A DNA stretch of 64,000 bases from Halocaridina rubra (GCA_037179515.1 JAXCGZ010022677.1:62001-126000), one strand, 5' to 3'; positions 41,221 through 55,804 are shown, numbered from the stretch's first letter. Notes: generated by a model from the letters alone, not told the origin. Numbers and translations: made by a program.

Positions 41221-44200
41221 AATCACAATAGATGATGATCGTTAAGTAATGCAGATTAAGGCTTACTATCATAAAATAATGTATTACAGATATTGCCAGT
41301 GTTGTAATGTTAATTTGACCATTTTATATAAATTATTCCTTTTACTCACCAAGTTGCTTACCCTGCTGGGGCCATCTGGTTTATAGTCACTGATTTTTAT
41401 GGTGTTAGCGGTTACTATTTTTCATACAGTAAATCATATTTGATAATATTATGGGCTTAAAGTGGGTTTACTCAGAACGACAATGAACATTCAAACATAA
41501 ATTTGGATATGTTAATAGATTGACAGGCTTTGACTTATAAGTATAAAGTACAAATTGATCTATCAAGATGACAAGGTGTCTGCGATGGATTCGTTAAAAA
41601 CGATGGTGAACATTCAAACTTAAATTTGAGTATGTGAATCGATAGAGGGTATTGACCAGTATTAAATGCATACTGTTCTATTAAGATGACAAGATTTCTA
41701 TTGAAAATAAAGCATTTGAGAATACATAGATTGCACTCTGACAGAGTATAGTTAATAAGACTACAACTGAGAAGATAGAGCTCTATTATAAAGTACAATA
41801 TTGTAGTAAACCTGTTAGGGTCATAACTATGAGAGAATATTCCTGGATAAGCCAGTAATTTCATTAAATGCTAGTATTACAATGCTGATTTGCACCATTT
41901 CAAGAATTTTACTTTTTTCCATCTTCTCTTTTTCCTTTTCCTCACCAAGTTAAATCCCATTTTGGAGCCTTGTGGTTAATAGACTTTGATACTTTTTCCA
42001 GCTAGGCTTCTTACCTGGCTTATAATAATAATAATAAAAATAACTGCATGAATTAGGCACCAATTGTGCCATTAATGTTTCCTTTCTTATGCAAACTTAT
42101 TTTTCAAGAGGTTCGTGAATACTAGGTACCTCTGATTTTTTCCGATTTTGTTTTTCAGTGTAATAAGATGATTTTGGGCAATTGTAATCAGACAATAGAT
42201 TTAACCACATATAACTTTCTCAAAAGCTAACCTTTATATGTTATGTAAACTGATGTGATAATTTATAATAGGAATATACTTTTTACTTTGAGCTTAGTTT
42301 GCAGCTTTTATTCTGTAATACACATTCACTTTCACTGAAAGAAGTAGATTTGGAAATGATTTCTGTTACCATTTTTATTTTTAAATACTATATGATTCCT
42401 ACTGTTATTTTAAGGAACTCTCTGCACTCACATTTCCCAATGAAGTGTAATATACTGTATTTCACAAAATAAATGTTTTTTTTATGACAAACTATATCTT
42501 TTTATATTTAATGCTTCATATGAATTTGCAATGAATCCATGATGTTAACAATAATGTTATCCACGACATGAGTTCGATTCCCCAGATATACAAAATTTTT
42601 AAGATATCTGTATTGCAGAATTCACGGTTTCATTGTGTATATATATACTTAAACACCATGTACAACTGTAATAATTTGTATAAGAATGACACGAAAAGTG
42701 CTCACTTGATTTAGCTGGGTTATAATATGCAGATTTCTCTGCTGTAGTAGCTCTGTCGGTATGATGGCATGAATCTAGAAATTGCGACTCGAGTTTGCTT
42801 GCCTCAGGGTTCAGAGAGAAGTTTCTAGTTGATAACGGTATGAATGCTTCATTAAAACACACAGTATGAAATAAACTCTCACTTTCTCTGGAATATTCGG
42901 CAACACCTGTAACACGTTCAATAAAACGTGTTAACCTTCACATTTTTTAATCTGAAGGACGCACCACCTCTAAGCAAACGGTGTATGACTGAAACACCAT
43001 TTTATAAGACACTATATCTAAAATAACAAACACCATATAATTGAAAGAACATTTTATTTGCGAGGATGAGGCGTAAGCCTCAATGATAAAAAGGTCTATT
43101 TATCATTCTCTCATATAACTACAGCTGCATTTCTGGACAAGGATGCACAATGTATGATAATTCCGAAGTGTTCCAACCACATGTGCCAATTAGGCATTTT
43201 CAACACTGGTTAGCATTCATTATATTTACTTTCTTGCCAAACCTCGTTTAGCATTATTTATGCAAAATAACAGATACATTCCACATTTATCTCAACATTC
43301 AGATCTTCACTATACTCTTTTAAAGCCACAAGTCACGTTCTAATATGGAAGTTTCCTATAATTATGATCATAGAATGGATTTTCTTTCACTGCCGAGTAT
43401 AGTGGATAATATTCCTGGGTGAGAGTTAATATAAAACATTTTCAGAGAAAATACAAAAAATACTAATTGCAATAGACATTCAAATCGCTGATTTTCTTTT
43501 TCAAATAGTCAGGTTTATTTCTATCAAAATACACAGAAATAATGGGTTATTACTTATAAATATATTCTTTTGGGTTGTCGGTATATACTTTTTCTCAATG
43601 TAAAAAGCCCACACAAGTATTAATTTTCCTCTATTATGTTTCAGATAATACCTGTTCAAGCTTGTGCACATTTACATAAAGTATGACAAAAACCTCAAAA
43701 TGTTGCTCACAAACAATGTAACTTCTAATCATCATGATTAACTTTCTTAGCTCTTAAGGAGTTTCTTTACAACTCGTACATCCACAAATTAATTTAATAC
43801 TACTCTGGTCGTCATGACACAGACAATAATAAAGAATATTCCACATTTTGAAAGGCGTAAAGAAAACTAAGTGCTCCAAATATTTCTGCCTTCACTAGGC
43901 CTCATCAAGAGCTCCTCATGTGGCCCAATTGAGTGTGAATATTCTGGCCACATTCTTTTATTGCTACCAAAGTGTGGATTAATCTTCAACAAATTAATAG
44001 TAACATTTTTGGTACGTTTTTAGACATGAGAAGAGACCTCCAAAATCTTGTAACAAATTTTGACATCAAATAAATTGCAATGCACATTAAACATCAAAAA
44101 CAATCTGGTTCTTACAATCATGTCAAATTCTTTAACATAGGATAAACTGTCTAATGAGACAATTACGGATTAATCTCTCATTGATCATTTCGATTATGTA

Positions 44201-44334
44201 TATATAAAGTATATAAAAAAAAATAAACGTACAAATTGCTCTCGGATAAATTTTTAGCTTTCTAATAAAGACAGGCTAAGTAACATTATGTAATGAAGAA
44301 AAAATTTGCTGGTAATGGACACCAATATGTCATT

Positions 44335-44497
44335 TTGTGTGTCGTAAGTAGTGCCCATTCAAAAGAGGGTGGACACAGACAGGTTGGAGATGAGGAATTA
44401 AGAATAATGTCCTTAATGTCATGCAATTGAATTTAACACGGAGTTTTTCACTTTCCAAGTTGACCGTTCTAACTAGTGAGCTACAGTGGTCCATTCT
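44335..44497 (-). repeat. SINE family A copy
   Basis: It reads 'agggtggacacagacaggtt', 'gaggaattaagaata' and 'ttctaactagtgagctacag', all minus-strand features of family A. Confidence 0.8.
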
Positions 44498-44999
44498 TTT
44501 TGTTAACAGTACTTCTTGATATTTAAATTTCATTTGTTCGGAAAATGCAAAGCAACATGAAGTACATCTTACTAAGGAAATGTCATTTTCTTATTTTCTA
44601 AGCAACTTAAATTCCTACCATTTCATAATTTAGATAAAAAAAATATTTTGTATGCAGTAATCAAATTTTTCACACCAAAGTAGTAGTTATGAAGGATAGC
44701 TATAATTAATGATTAAAAGTAAACATATGGACATGAATACTGTATACTACATACAAAAAATAATTAGAACAATCTTTATCTATTTAGGCCATATATTTAT
44801 GGAAAACAATGAATTATAACAAGACGCTGATGAATTAACAATATGACAGTGCCTAGAAATACTACAAATTGGGCCTAATATTAGATGGGTTTGTTGTGCA
44901 GTAAAAATACATGGAAAACTATATGAATAAATTAGGTTGTGAAATATTTTAAATTTCATGAATGTGTATAAATAAAAAAAAATAATATTTAAAGTTAAA

Positions 45000-45215
45000 G
45001 TTTGCTGGGTTTTAGCCCTCCTATCAGGGGTGTCGCCCCTGTTCTGGCAGGCGTCAGCCGGTGCAAGCCCCAACCCCCTACTGTGGTGTCCAGCCACAGC
45101 AGTAACCTTCCCAGTAAACAGCTTAAACTCTCTTGCCTGGACGAGGCTCGATCTGCTGACCTAATGCAAAGCCAGCGCGTTACCACTGTTCTACAATATG
45201 CTAAATCCCACCAAA
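45000..45215 (-). repeat. SINE family C (tRNA-derived, single copy here)
   Basis: On the minus strand the head reads 'gtagaacagtggtaacgcgc', 'tggctttgcattaggtcagc' and box B-like 'agatcgagcc', consistent with a tRNA origin. The GC-rich body ('gtcgcccctgttctggcagg') stands out from the AT-rich surroundings. No second copy is in the window, so calling it a SINE is inference. Confidence 0.6.
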
Positions 45216-48200
45216 GCTGGCATTGTGGTAATGACCATAACAGAAATAAGGTAGAAAGGATTCACCCAACTCTCTACATCTTCACCTTCCTCACTTGTTA
45301 ACAAAATAATATAGAAATAACAACAATAATGATATTCACTGTTTTACACGTGACTTTTGCGTAAGAAGTAATGCAATACTTATCGATCTCTATTTAGTAT
45401 TATAAAGACAATGCTGCCTCATTTCCATTAAGCATTTATTCATATGCAAAATATATGTATGGGCAAATATATCTTTGTTAAATTATATATATATATATAT
45501 CTAATCCAATATATTTTCATGTAACATTCCCATTTCCTTTTTCTTTTCTACAGATCAGAAATATAAGATATTATCTTTCAATACTGTCCTTTTTCTTTCC
45601 TTATTATCACATTTATATATAAATTTTCTATATGTAATTCAGTTTTGTGAGACCTCCCTTGCTAATACAGTATGTTAAAATACAATAAATTCTCTAACAA
45701 CACACAGTCAAAAAATATTTACTGCTAATTATTAGCAATTTCATTTAATGTCTCATAAACTGAGATAAATAGGTATGTATAATTCTTTGTGGAATAGACA
45801 GACAACTATATGGTTACTACATTCATAGTAAGCAAATGAAATTATTTGAAAAATATTCCAAAGAGGTCACGGGCACTCGTCATCATAAAATTTCAAACCT
45901 AAGTTTGTTTCCCCCAAGATACGGAACGGCTACAGAATAACGACTAAGTACTACCACGCAAAATCAATCGTTGCCAAAACAGCTGGAGTTCAGTAGGATT
46001 ATCTGTCCTTGCCTGACGAAACTAGAATTGTGAAACGAGACGCAATAAAAATTACATGCAAAGGGTGTCACTGCCCAATTCGTTCTGCATGTAATATCGC
46101 CATGACTCTTTCATAATTCTAACAGGAATGGTGACAGACATCCAATGAGACCTTCTATGAACATTATCTAAACATGTCGTCACAAGAGGTACCAAAATTG
46201 CAAGATGCTGAAATATCTTCAAAATCGGCTATATGGCTGTGACTAGTGGCCGATCTGGAGATTATGAAGCAATTTCATACCAACAATGATAAATGGTTAA
46301 TTACAGTACAGCATATATAATAATCATAAAATGTAACAACAGCTCAGGACTAATGGCTACTAACTTCTGTGCAACACCTTTCCAGTTGGCCTACAACACC
46401 AGTGTAGACTAAATCGGTAATAAAAAATAATATTCTATTATCACAATGCTTTTCTTATTCCTTTATACAGCCTTGAATTGAATAAACACTCACCGGTATG
46501 CTATCCTTAACAAACAAACAAAATCTGCTTTCTGACACCTTTTTTCAAATCAGATCCCTTTTATAATCTAACTTCAGGCATTAATCCATGTGTTATAAGG
46601 AAATGCACAATAGCACATATAAAGACTGACAGTAAATGGAGTTGGACTTATATAATTATGAAACATGTACAATACTTTTGAGCAAATACTGTTATAAAGA
46701 GTAATAACAATAAGGCGTATTAGCTCATTTTCCATATTGATACTCTCTTTACGGTAATACTTAAAGAAAAAAAATCCACTGCAAAATTCACATATACAAT
46801 ATTAAGCTTATTAACAGATTTCCTTAAGATCCACAAACTCTAGGTTATAAACCGCCGTCTAAACCTACACCAGACATGCTATAAATTTCCAGTAAATCTT
46901 TACCAATTGAACGCATCTCCAAGCTTTCTATAATGACTTCATATTACATCATCAAAGGATGTTTCGAGAAGCCATTCTTTCCTTCCAAAATGCCATTTAA
47001 AAAGCTTTTTATATCATACCACAATTACTACAGAAACGCAGTTGTACAGAAAAATGCAAGCAAAAACATTCCGTACATAAAGGAGTTGTGAATAAATATT
47101 GGCAGACTCGTTCTTTCATCCAATGTCAACATTCCAATTCTCTAATAACGTCATGGTGTGAACAATAAACTGGTAAATCAAACTTTGTCAGGCTAATAAC
47201 AACCACAAAGTGACACATACAATCACTTACGGAACACCTAGGAGCCTTGGCTTGAAACGGTTCTTATTATCAATTGCAGGCATTAATAATGGTGCAAGAA
47301 CAAACAAAATCCTACTTGACAGATGTGTTCTGCTTCTCACCTAGCCCCAATGAATACTTATCAAAGTTCAGGCCTTTATTCTACAAGCGCAAACAGCCAA
47401 GGAAACATTACATTCCATCTGTTCCTTTTATACCACTATCTGGTCTAAGCAACCAAGAGCCAACGATATTTTCTACTATAGAAGGAATATACAGCTTACA
47501 CTATTTTTCACAATTCTTTCACAAACCTCTACGATCTAGATGGTAATGATGAACTTAAGACAACTTTCGTTCCTTTAGTAAATATCCTGACCTCTGCTGA
47601 TATGACACCTATAATAATACAAGGAAGTGTATTATACTTCAGGTATGACAATAAGAGACAAAGTTGTTGCAATGATGTATCTATGGAATGAAATTTATAT
47701 CATGGTCAGATATGAAGCTCAGTTAAAACATAATAATAAAAAAAGACCAAGTGATGAATACAGTAATGCCAGACCTTTCCTTTCTCTACAGATTGAACAC
47801 TAAAATCATCACAGACTTATGTGTGCACCATGATACATAGTAAAGTTTAACTTCCCTACCTCTTTATAGCCAAGTTATACGTCATAAACAGTCTTGCTTC
47901 ATATTTCCTTTCGGTACCAACACCCAACATTCTATAACAAATGAGCATTAAAGAATGCCTTAACTTTTCTGAATGTACAATTCAATTAAATCCACTTATA
48001 TCTGGAATACATGCTGCCAAAACAAGCTTGGTAATCATAAAAAAGTGTCAATACAGATGTTTTGTTTTCTTTACTGAAATATCAATGTTTTGCAAGTATG
48101 TCATTTGCATCATATCAAACTGATTTTATGAATATATACCATAAGACATTCATAGTATATCACCACTGCAACCCCATCAGCCATTCAACAAATAATTTTT

Positions 48201-48697
48201 AAAGTAATATAATATACCATATTAAAAAATATTTCAGGAGCTATGAAATACTGTACTGTACTTGTTATTGATATGCCCTAGCAATAAAACAAAGGTGGAC
48301 CAAAAATTAAGAAAAAAATTAAAGCAATGTTTTTAAAAAATGGGGAGAAAATACAGAGAAAAAATACATCTATATTCATCTCTTAAGAGGGGAAAACTTC
48401 AATAAATAACATCACAGTTATAGTAGCGTACAAATGCAGAGATGTAAAATGTACTAACATAAAAAAAATATAGCAAAACACCTCTGATTACCTTGGCATA
48501 TTTGGCGGCCTGCTCGCAAACCATTACTTGTAGAGCATTCCAAATGTGGAAGAAAAATTAACATCTCCAATTTGCCATATCTAAAAACTTATTCTTTACC
48601 AAACCATCTTTAATTTCCTAAAATCAACATGCTTGCAATATTGCTAAATGAAATGTTTATGAAAAGCCAATGTACATATTACAAAAAGCTTTACAAA

Positions 48698-49104
<407 letters not shown>

Positions 49105-49150
49105 GAAAATGCCCTTCAAAGATACTTTCAAGATGTAATCCCCCAATTTT

Positions 49151-52100
49151 CTAAGTTTTTCTACGTCCTATCTCAGATTCTATTTCTAATTCTGCTAAGG
49201 CATCCAATCTGTTGAGAGCCACAGGATGTCTTGAGAGAAGAGGCTCATCCGGAGGCGAAGTAGCTGCACTACTACAACTCGCAGAAGATGGAGAAGCAGA
49301 CAAATCGAGGTCGATGTCAAAACCATCACTGCAAACGGATTTACCACGCTGTGATCGCCTAACTTGCCTGACTAATCTATCAATCTTATCGTTGTGTTCT
49401 AGAATATAGCTCTCTAAAGTCTGGTTTGTTGCAGCTAGTGCCTGGCAACGTCTTTCGGCAGCTTTGCTCTGTTCCAAGCCGGCTTCTCTGGCTGCTCGCA
49501 AATCCTTTTGGTGCTCGCTTACTAATCTCTCTTTATCCGCAAGATTTTGCTCAAGTTCTGATACTCTCGCTAATGCTGCATCCAGTTTAATATTTGTGAT
49601 CCGATTGGATGTTTTAAGCTCCTCCACTTGTTTCTGGGCAGTGGCCCTTTCCAGCCCTATTCCAATGCCATCACCTTGTCCAGACATAGTTAACTGCCAC
49701 ACTTGATGCTTGTACTGATCTATAACTTCACCCATTAGGGATATCTGTTTATGCAACATCTCCACTTGATGGTGCAACAAGGTGTTATCCTCAGCAAGCT
49801 GGGCGTGCATAGTGAGCTGTCGGTCTCTTTCTAAAAGGGTGGCTTGGACTTCGTGCAACTGCTCAACAAGCTCTTCATTTTCTTTAGATAAGCTTTTGGA
49901 CTTTTCACGTAACAAATCCCTTTCCTGCTGGGCACTGTCCCGATCAACACACACTTGGTTCAGTGTTCCTTGCTGTAAATTAAGGGCAGACTGTAACTGT
50001 TGTTCTTTACTCGTAGCAGTTGTTTGCAGGGTAAGCAAATCATGTTTCAAACGCACAACTTCATTTTCAAGACGAAGAACTTCCTTATTCAAACCTTTCT
50101 GCTGCTCCTCTAATGCATATACCTTCTTGGCTCTGCCGAGAAGCCTTCGATTGCGTTCTGCGTGCACCTCTCTCTTGTATCTTTCTAATAAGAGCATTGT
50201 TTGCATAAGCTTAATTTGATTTATAAAGCCATTACCTGTCCCAGATGGGGAATGCTGCCAAAATACACTCTTCACTCCAATGTTAGCCTCATTACTCTCT
50301 CTAAGGTACTGATCAAGTAGCTGATGAGGCGAAAGGTTATATGTGTCATTACTATCAGCGTCAACCTTGGATATCTTTACCTTTCCCCCTTGAGATGGGG
50401 CTGATATTAACGCATCTAATATCTGATCATAAGGGATAATGATATTTGCCACTTCCTCCGTCTGCGTAGTGGCTTCACTCGTGATAACTGCCTGTCTTGT
50501 TGGTGATAAGGTAAAGGAAGACATTGCGGAACCTTTTCTCGTCCTAATTTCATTACCATTTACTGGTGATATATCATCTTCTATTACCAACTGGGGACAT
50601 GACATGCTTCTCTGAATAGGTCTCATTGGTGTGCTGTATGACTTCAGAGGTGATAGTGTTCCCCTTGATGATGTACTTAACTTATATTGGGACAAATCAG
50701 GAGGTGGACCGCACTGACTTAAAAACCGCAGTCGCATCGTTCTGACATTTTTCACCAGATCAGTCATTGATCTTTGGCTTGGTACTCCAAGCCCTAAACT
50801 TTCAGGTTCATCAGGGTCCCTATGTAAATCTAAACGATTATCATCGGAAGAACGACGACTTTCACCGCTATCGGATTCTTTTTCTTCAGATATTCTGCGA
50901 TCGATTATATTTGTTCCAACAAAATCCTTCTCTACATCGTCACTTTCACTCGTATGAGCTGCTTCGCCGGTGATATCAGAATCACTATTTCCATTGAACA
51001 TGCTATTCTTAGCATTTGGTAACTGAGAAATATCGAGTCGACTGCCGTCATACACAGATATTTTCCTCTTCCTGTTCTTAACATCCACATATAATCCCTT
51101 TTCATCCTCAGTCTTAATATCGGGTGAAAACTCACCCGAATTATTACCTCTGCTGTCAATAAATTTTTCTTTATTTGGACTTACAAGATTATTTTCTTTC
51201 GATGGATCCTTCCCATCTGCAGCCTCGTCATCCAATGACTGATTGAAAGAGATTTCTTTCTGAGTAAGCTGTCTTTCCCTCTGGATTTGCTGGAGCTTAC
51301 TCTGAAGTAAAGAATTTCGTTCTGCTCGCTTAAAAATATCTTGTCCTTGTTTATCTGGAAACCTGAATGGCATATGGTCTTTCTTTTGAGGTGATAAAGG
51401 ACTACAATTAATTTCAAAATCTACAGATGCAGTTGGATGAACCTCTCCACCACCATCTGCAGAATTCAGGTTAAGGGAGCCCATGGGTTTTATAGGTCGC
51501 CGGCTAACTAATTTATTCCCATCTAGCTTCAAAGGTGAGGTAAATGGTGTGGTCTCTGGGGTAGCTTCTATGGCTGCTTCCGGTGGCGATTCAGCCACTT
51601 TAGTGGCTGCCTTTTGGTTGGGGGTCAATATCGGGAAAACAGGTGTGTGCGGAACAGAAGTGGAACCTCTGGAGCTTGTAGCCATGGGTGGTGAGGGTTG
51701 AGCTAAGCTCGGCGACCAAAAGTTGTTTCCAGAGGCACTGATCATCCAGTTAGAGGGTTCTGGTAATGACTCAAAATCATTTCCACCACTAAGCAAATAA
51801 TTTGGGCCACATACTTCTTCCGGAGTGGCTTCAACAGGATCTAAACAAAGTTTAGCACATTCTTGTATAAGCTGATGGGTCTCTATTCCCATCCATCGGC
51901 TCTTGGCTACCTCAGTTTCTCTGTTCTCTGTAATAAGAATGGGATGAAGACGAACACTCTCCATCATGGGCTTTAAAGTCGTAAAGAAACAAGCAGAGGA
52001 ACCTGGTTTAGTAAAATTATTCTGCAAACACGTAATGAAGTGACATGGGTACAATGCATACAATCTATGGAATAGGGTATAAACAGCCACCTGCAAATAT

Positions 52101-52472
52101 GGTTGGAAACTTTTGTCTGGTTCTTGTTTGGGACTCCAGCGCACCAGTCGACAAAATACGTCCATAACATTTGAGAGATGTAACTTCCCCATCTCCAGAG
52201 GCAGGATTGGTAGCAGCATCACAAGCACCATGACCCCACTAACCAAAACTGGAACGTCTTCGTCAGTGCCGAGAGTGTGGAGAAGCTCCCGTAATGCACT
52301 GTGGTGAATCACTTTCCTAATCCACATCGGAGGTGGTTGCCTACGGACAGCATACAATAGAAGGCAAGTGTATCGGAAGCGATCGGGTCCTTTCAATCCT
52401 TCGGTAATGCGTTCAAGAAGATGGCGATCGTGTGGTTCTGTTACAGTCAACAGGATGTCCAGGAGACGATCA
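49151..52472 (-). CDS. TSC1: TSC1 coding exon 2 (3.3 kb, all remaining coding sequence)
   Basis: The acceptor is taccctcag. There is no interruption over 1106 codons, with the stop TAA... complement at 49153-49151. Vertebrate TSC1 splits the same region over some twenty exons. Confidence 0.96.
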
Positions 52473-53920
52473 CTGAGGGTAAATTTTAAATCTCATATCA
52501 AGGGACTACCTGTCTATATATTTAACTAATCTTAAATATAAAAACCTACTGTCATCCCTCTTTTCCTTTCCTTATTCAAAGTCAATTCTGAGAGGTTAGA
52601 GCTGGGGAATTAAGGCTGCATGCCTAACAACTGCACTACTGAAATCCCAGAAATAATCTTAAAAAGAACTGTGGCCTATATTCTAAATGTTGCAGGTGTG
52701 ACTACAGAAGATATCTCCAGGAAAGGAGAGAGAACTCCATTTGCTTTGTCTGCGTGTGAAAAAGTGACTAAAATGGATAAGAGGGCAGGAGATAGCGCTC
52801 TCTCTTTCTGAAAATTTTCCTTGCAAAATTTTTAATTTTGAAAATCGGAAAATTTGTGAAAACTTTGAAAATTCAAAAGTTTGCGACCTCAAATTTTTTT
52901 TTGTCACAGATGAGGTTATCATGATGGCACACAAGGGCTAAGCCTAGTCTCGTCTGAAACAATGCATAAAAGTATACATCCCCAAAAAGCTAATTACTTA
53001 GTCTATTAACGGCTTCATGATGTTCCATTTTTAAACAGTTATTGACAATACTGCTTTTACAACCACTTACAAAATTTATTTACAACTTTTTTCCTCTTGT
53101 TTTTCCATAAAATAAAAATTTACATCTCGAAAAGGCTAAGCAGTATGATACTTTATTCATAATATGCTTTATGTCCCATTATTAAAGTTATTGACAATAT
53201 TGAATTCATGACCATTTACAAAACTCCTTTTAAATTTTTTTAATTGTTTTTTCTATATGCTTTCTATTTTATTCTTTAATATAGCATTTCATTTAGATGT
53301 TAGGTTACAATAAGAGTACAACTTGTGAATAGTCATGAATGTAAGGCATAAATGAACATCTTCCTACATAGGGGAAAGATTTCATAACTTCCTTCTTTAA
53401 CCATACTTAAGTCAGATTATAACTCATACAAGACTAATTTAAAAATATTAGATGTTATTTGCCATTTCATGTCACTTTTAATTAGACACATATTAGAATT
53501 GGGATATTAAGGCTGGAAGCCCTTTCTAACATCCAGCAGTGGGCTTCATCGCAAGTCTGTCACCTCCCAAGTTAAGTGCTCACACAAGTGCGCTACCAAA
53601 GTCCCAACAGTACTAAACTAACTTGGCTTGCACTCCTGACTCTCCAAAGCACCAGCTGGGGCTGGTATTTATATATTCTTCTCCAATATTTCAAATCGTT
53701 AAAGTGTTAAGATTTATAAATGAGAAAAGAAGGAATATAAAAATTAAACTAACCTGTTAGATACGAAAAAATAATCCAATAGGCCCGTAACAAGCCATCC
53801 ATCACGAACGTTAGCGAGGGTGTCTTTGAGAATTGATCTTACTTCCTGGACGACCTCCTCCTGACTACTCTCCAAGAGCCCCAGCACATCCCCAACATTC
53901 CGGTCTTGTACCTGTTCCAT
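49151..53920 (-). CDS. TSC1: TSC1 (hamartin), complete coding sequence in two exons
   Basis: TSC1 stabilises TSC2 in the TSC complex, which acts as a GAP for RHEB and so restrains mTORC1 at the lysosome. Exon A is 53920-53754 and exon B is 52472-49151, joined in phase 2 (AG|T = Ser). The product is about 1162 residues, against 1164 recalled for human. The N-terminal helical core (about residues 1-265) includes [91 protein letters not shown] and PVEATPEEV, all family landmarks. A Ser-rich middle follows, then a long coiled coil at about 815-1095 starting [20 protein letters not shown]. The tail is acidic and Ser-rich and ends EIGRRKT. A splice acceptor (ctatttcag) five bases before the ATG shows that a non-coding exon lies upstream. 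Confidence 0.96.
52585..52655 (-). repeat. SINE family A fragment in TSC1 intron
   Basis: It reads 'gaggttagagctggggaatt' and 'aaggctgcatgcctaacaac'. Confidence 0.6.
53450..53612 (-). repeat. SINE family A copy in TSC1 intron
   Basis: It reads 'gggatattaaggctggaagc', 'cctttctaacatccagcag' and 'agtgcgctaccaaagtccc' (box A on minus). Confidence 0.75.
53754..53920 (-). CDS. TSC1: TSC1 coding exon 1
   Basis: ATG is at 53920-53918. It encodes [20 protein letters not shown] and on to [13 protein letters not shown], then AG|gttagt. It corresponds to the NVGELLAMLDSP...LV-TLVDYY start of vertebrate TSC1. Confidence 0.93.
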
Positions 53921-54189
53921 GATTACTGAAATAGAAAATACTGACTAAGGCTACGATACATATTCCAAGCAAGGGTAGGGGAAATATAGTGAGGCCTGGA
54001 AAAATATGTCAGCAGTGTGATAGAGGAACTTGTTATGAGCTCATGTTAACCTGGTTATAGGGGAGATTTTTTCAATAAAATAATTCTGATATCATATGTC
54101 TTCCATATTTTTAGTTAATTTTTTTCTATGCTTCATAATCTGTTAAGAAAAATTATACTTATATGTTTACTACATGTTGCTGTTTGCCG

Positions 54190-54342
54190 TTCTGTGTCAC
54201 TATTCATCCCCATTCGAATGGGGGTGGTTACAAGTTGGAGTTGGGAAATCAAGGCTGGACAGCCCTTCCAAATGCCTTGTGACGAATTCAAACACAAGCA
54301 TGTACCTTTTCAAGTGCTCTAACCACTGCGCTACAATAATTC
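54190..54342 (-). repeat. SINE family A copy with intact palindromic tail
   Basis: It starts at 'ccccattcgaatgggggtgg' and continues 'gttggagttgggaaatcaag', 'gctggacagcccttccaaat' and 'ctctaaccactgcgctacaa' (box A on minus). Confidence 0.85.
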
Positions 54343-54604
54343 TTGTTTTATTCTGATAAAATCCCCTTCTTGCTTCCAAGAACCAACAATTCTTACAGGG
54401 GAAAAATTTAGGAACCAAAAATTCTTTAAGAGGAAATATACAGGAAGAAACAAGTCTTAGTTAAGAAAAATTCAGAAATCAACAATTCTTTAGGGTGAAA
54501 AATTCTGAAATGCTTGAATTGAAACAAACAGGACAGTAGTTAAGTATCCAACTAAACCTCCAAGAATATATCACTGTATAACCGATACTTAACATGGGGA
54601 CAGA

Positions 54605-54768
54605 GGGCCCTGTGGTAGTGCAGTGGTTAGAGATCTTGACTCAAGAAGTGACAAACCCTAGTTCACGCACCCCAGGCCATTAGGAAGGGGATCCAGCCTT
54701 AATTCCCCAAGCTCCAACCCATCTATGTTCACCTCCAATAGTATGGGGACAAAAAGTGATACAAAGTG
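54605..54768 (+). repeat. SINE family A copy
   Basis: It reads 'gtggtagtgcagtggttaga', 'ctagttcacgcacccc', 'aggaaggggatccagcctta' and 'ctccaatagtatggggac'. Confidence 0.85.
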
Positions 54769-54984
54769 GCAAAACTAAAAGCCAAACTCATTAAATATCC
54801 ATAACAGTAGTACATGTAGTTTAAAGATATAAAAAATAAAATTACCAACGGACTAAATACTGTAAAAGTTATTTGTTGTCCCTATGCTGTAATCACATCA
54901 TTGCCACTGGATTTACAAGTGGCAATGACATCCCCCTAAGACCCATCTGGCAACAATATACAGTACTCCCTTTGTTAACAAGCT

Positions 54985-55167
54985 ATTGGTTTTACTTCAC
55001 GGATTCCCTTTTCCACTAAGGCTAGGACGGTGCCTTCTTGCAAAGGACTTTTGGCAAGTGCAATCGATATCCTGAGTGGATGACCTTTCTAACCTCAGAC
55101 CACGGCATGTCGCGAACCTACAATCTAATGAATCAAAGTCATGAGCGTTACCACCCGATCACCCCTT
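54985..55167 (-). repeat. SINE family B copy
   Basis: It reads 'acggattcccttttccacta', 'aggctaggacggtgccttct', 'gagtggatgacctttctaac' and 'ctcagaccacgg', as in the other two copies. Confidence 0.8.
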
Positions 55168-55204
55168 TGTTAACGAGTAAAAAACCAAATTTTTCGGGTA
55201 GTTC

Positions 55205-55493
55205 ACAGTTTAGCGGGCCATGCCGCTCAACGACCTCATCCCTCCACTCAGGTAAGTAGTTCGACTGTAGGTTAGGTAAGTATTTTTAGTTAGGATAGTA
55301 AGATGTGGGTTCCAGGGGGGTGAAGCCCCCCTGGCTAAGAGGTTAAGTAAGTATTTTTAGTTAGGATAGTAAAAAATTGTTTCATATGCCTATTGTCGCC
55401 AGTTTTGTTGTGTGTTCATCTGCCAGTTCTTTAGTCAGAGCCTATTGCCATTTACTGGTAGGTTTTAAACATTGGTATGCCCCGCTAAACTGT
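55205..55493. mobile_element. Small inverted-repeat element (MITE) with internal duplication and hairpin
   Basis: The left end is 'acagtttagcgggccatgcc' and the right reverse-complement is 'acagtttagcggggcatacc'. Inside, 'aagtatttttagttaggata' occurs twice on either side of a stem-loop, ccagggggg-tgaag-cccccctgg. Target duplication is unclear. Confidence 0.65.
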
Positions 55494-55804
55494 AGGTGTT
55501 CTAAAATATTCTTTTCTTGCACTCTACCTTAGTAAAAAGGTGACTAAAACCCGACTTCTTTTACTTTCACATAATACATATATCTTACATCATATTGCCT
55601 AACTGAATGAAAGGGTTGGAAAATGGAGGATGCTAATATAATCTCATCAAACACATACACTATCAAAATTTCCAAGCCATGCAAATTTTATTATGTATTT
55701 TACTTTTGACAGCTGCCAAAGAAAATAGAAAACAAATTAATGCCTTTTTTATCAATTCCTAACCAGCAAAGCACACTTCAAATATTGGAACTATTCTATC
55801 ATTT

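Noticed and set aside
42599..48123. Scattered 60-110 codon frames between RAE1 and TSC1
   Set aside because: They are at the length expected by chance in AT-rich DNA and show no recognisable motif.
52683..52934. Small frames on both strands in the TSC1 intron near 52.7-52.9 kb
   Set aside because: No domain, AT-rich, and they lie within a spliced intron with no splice signals of their own.
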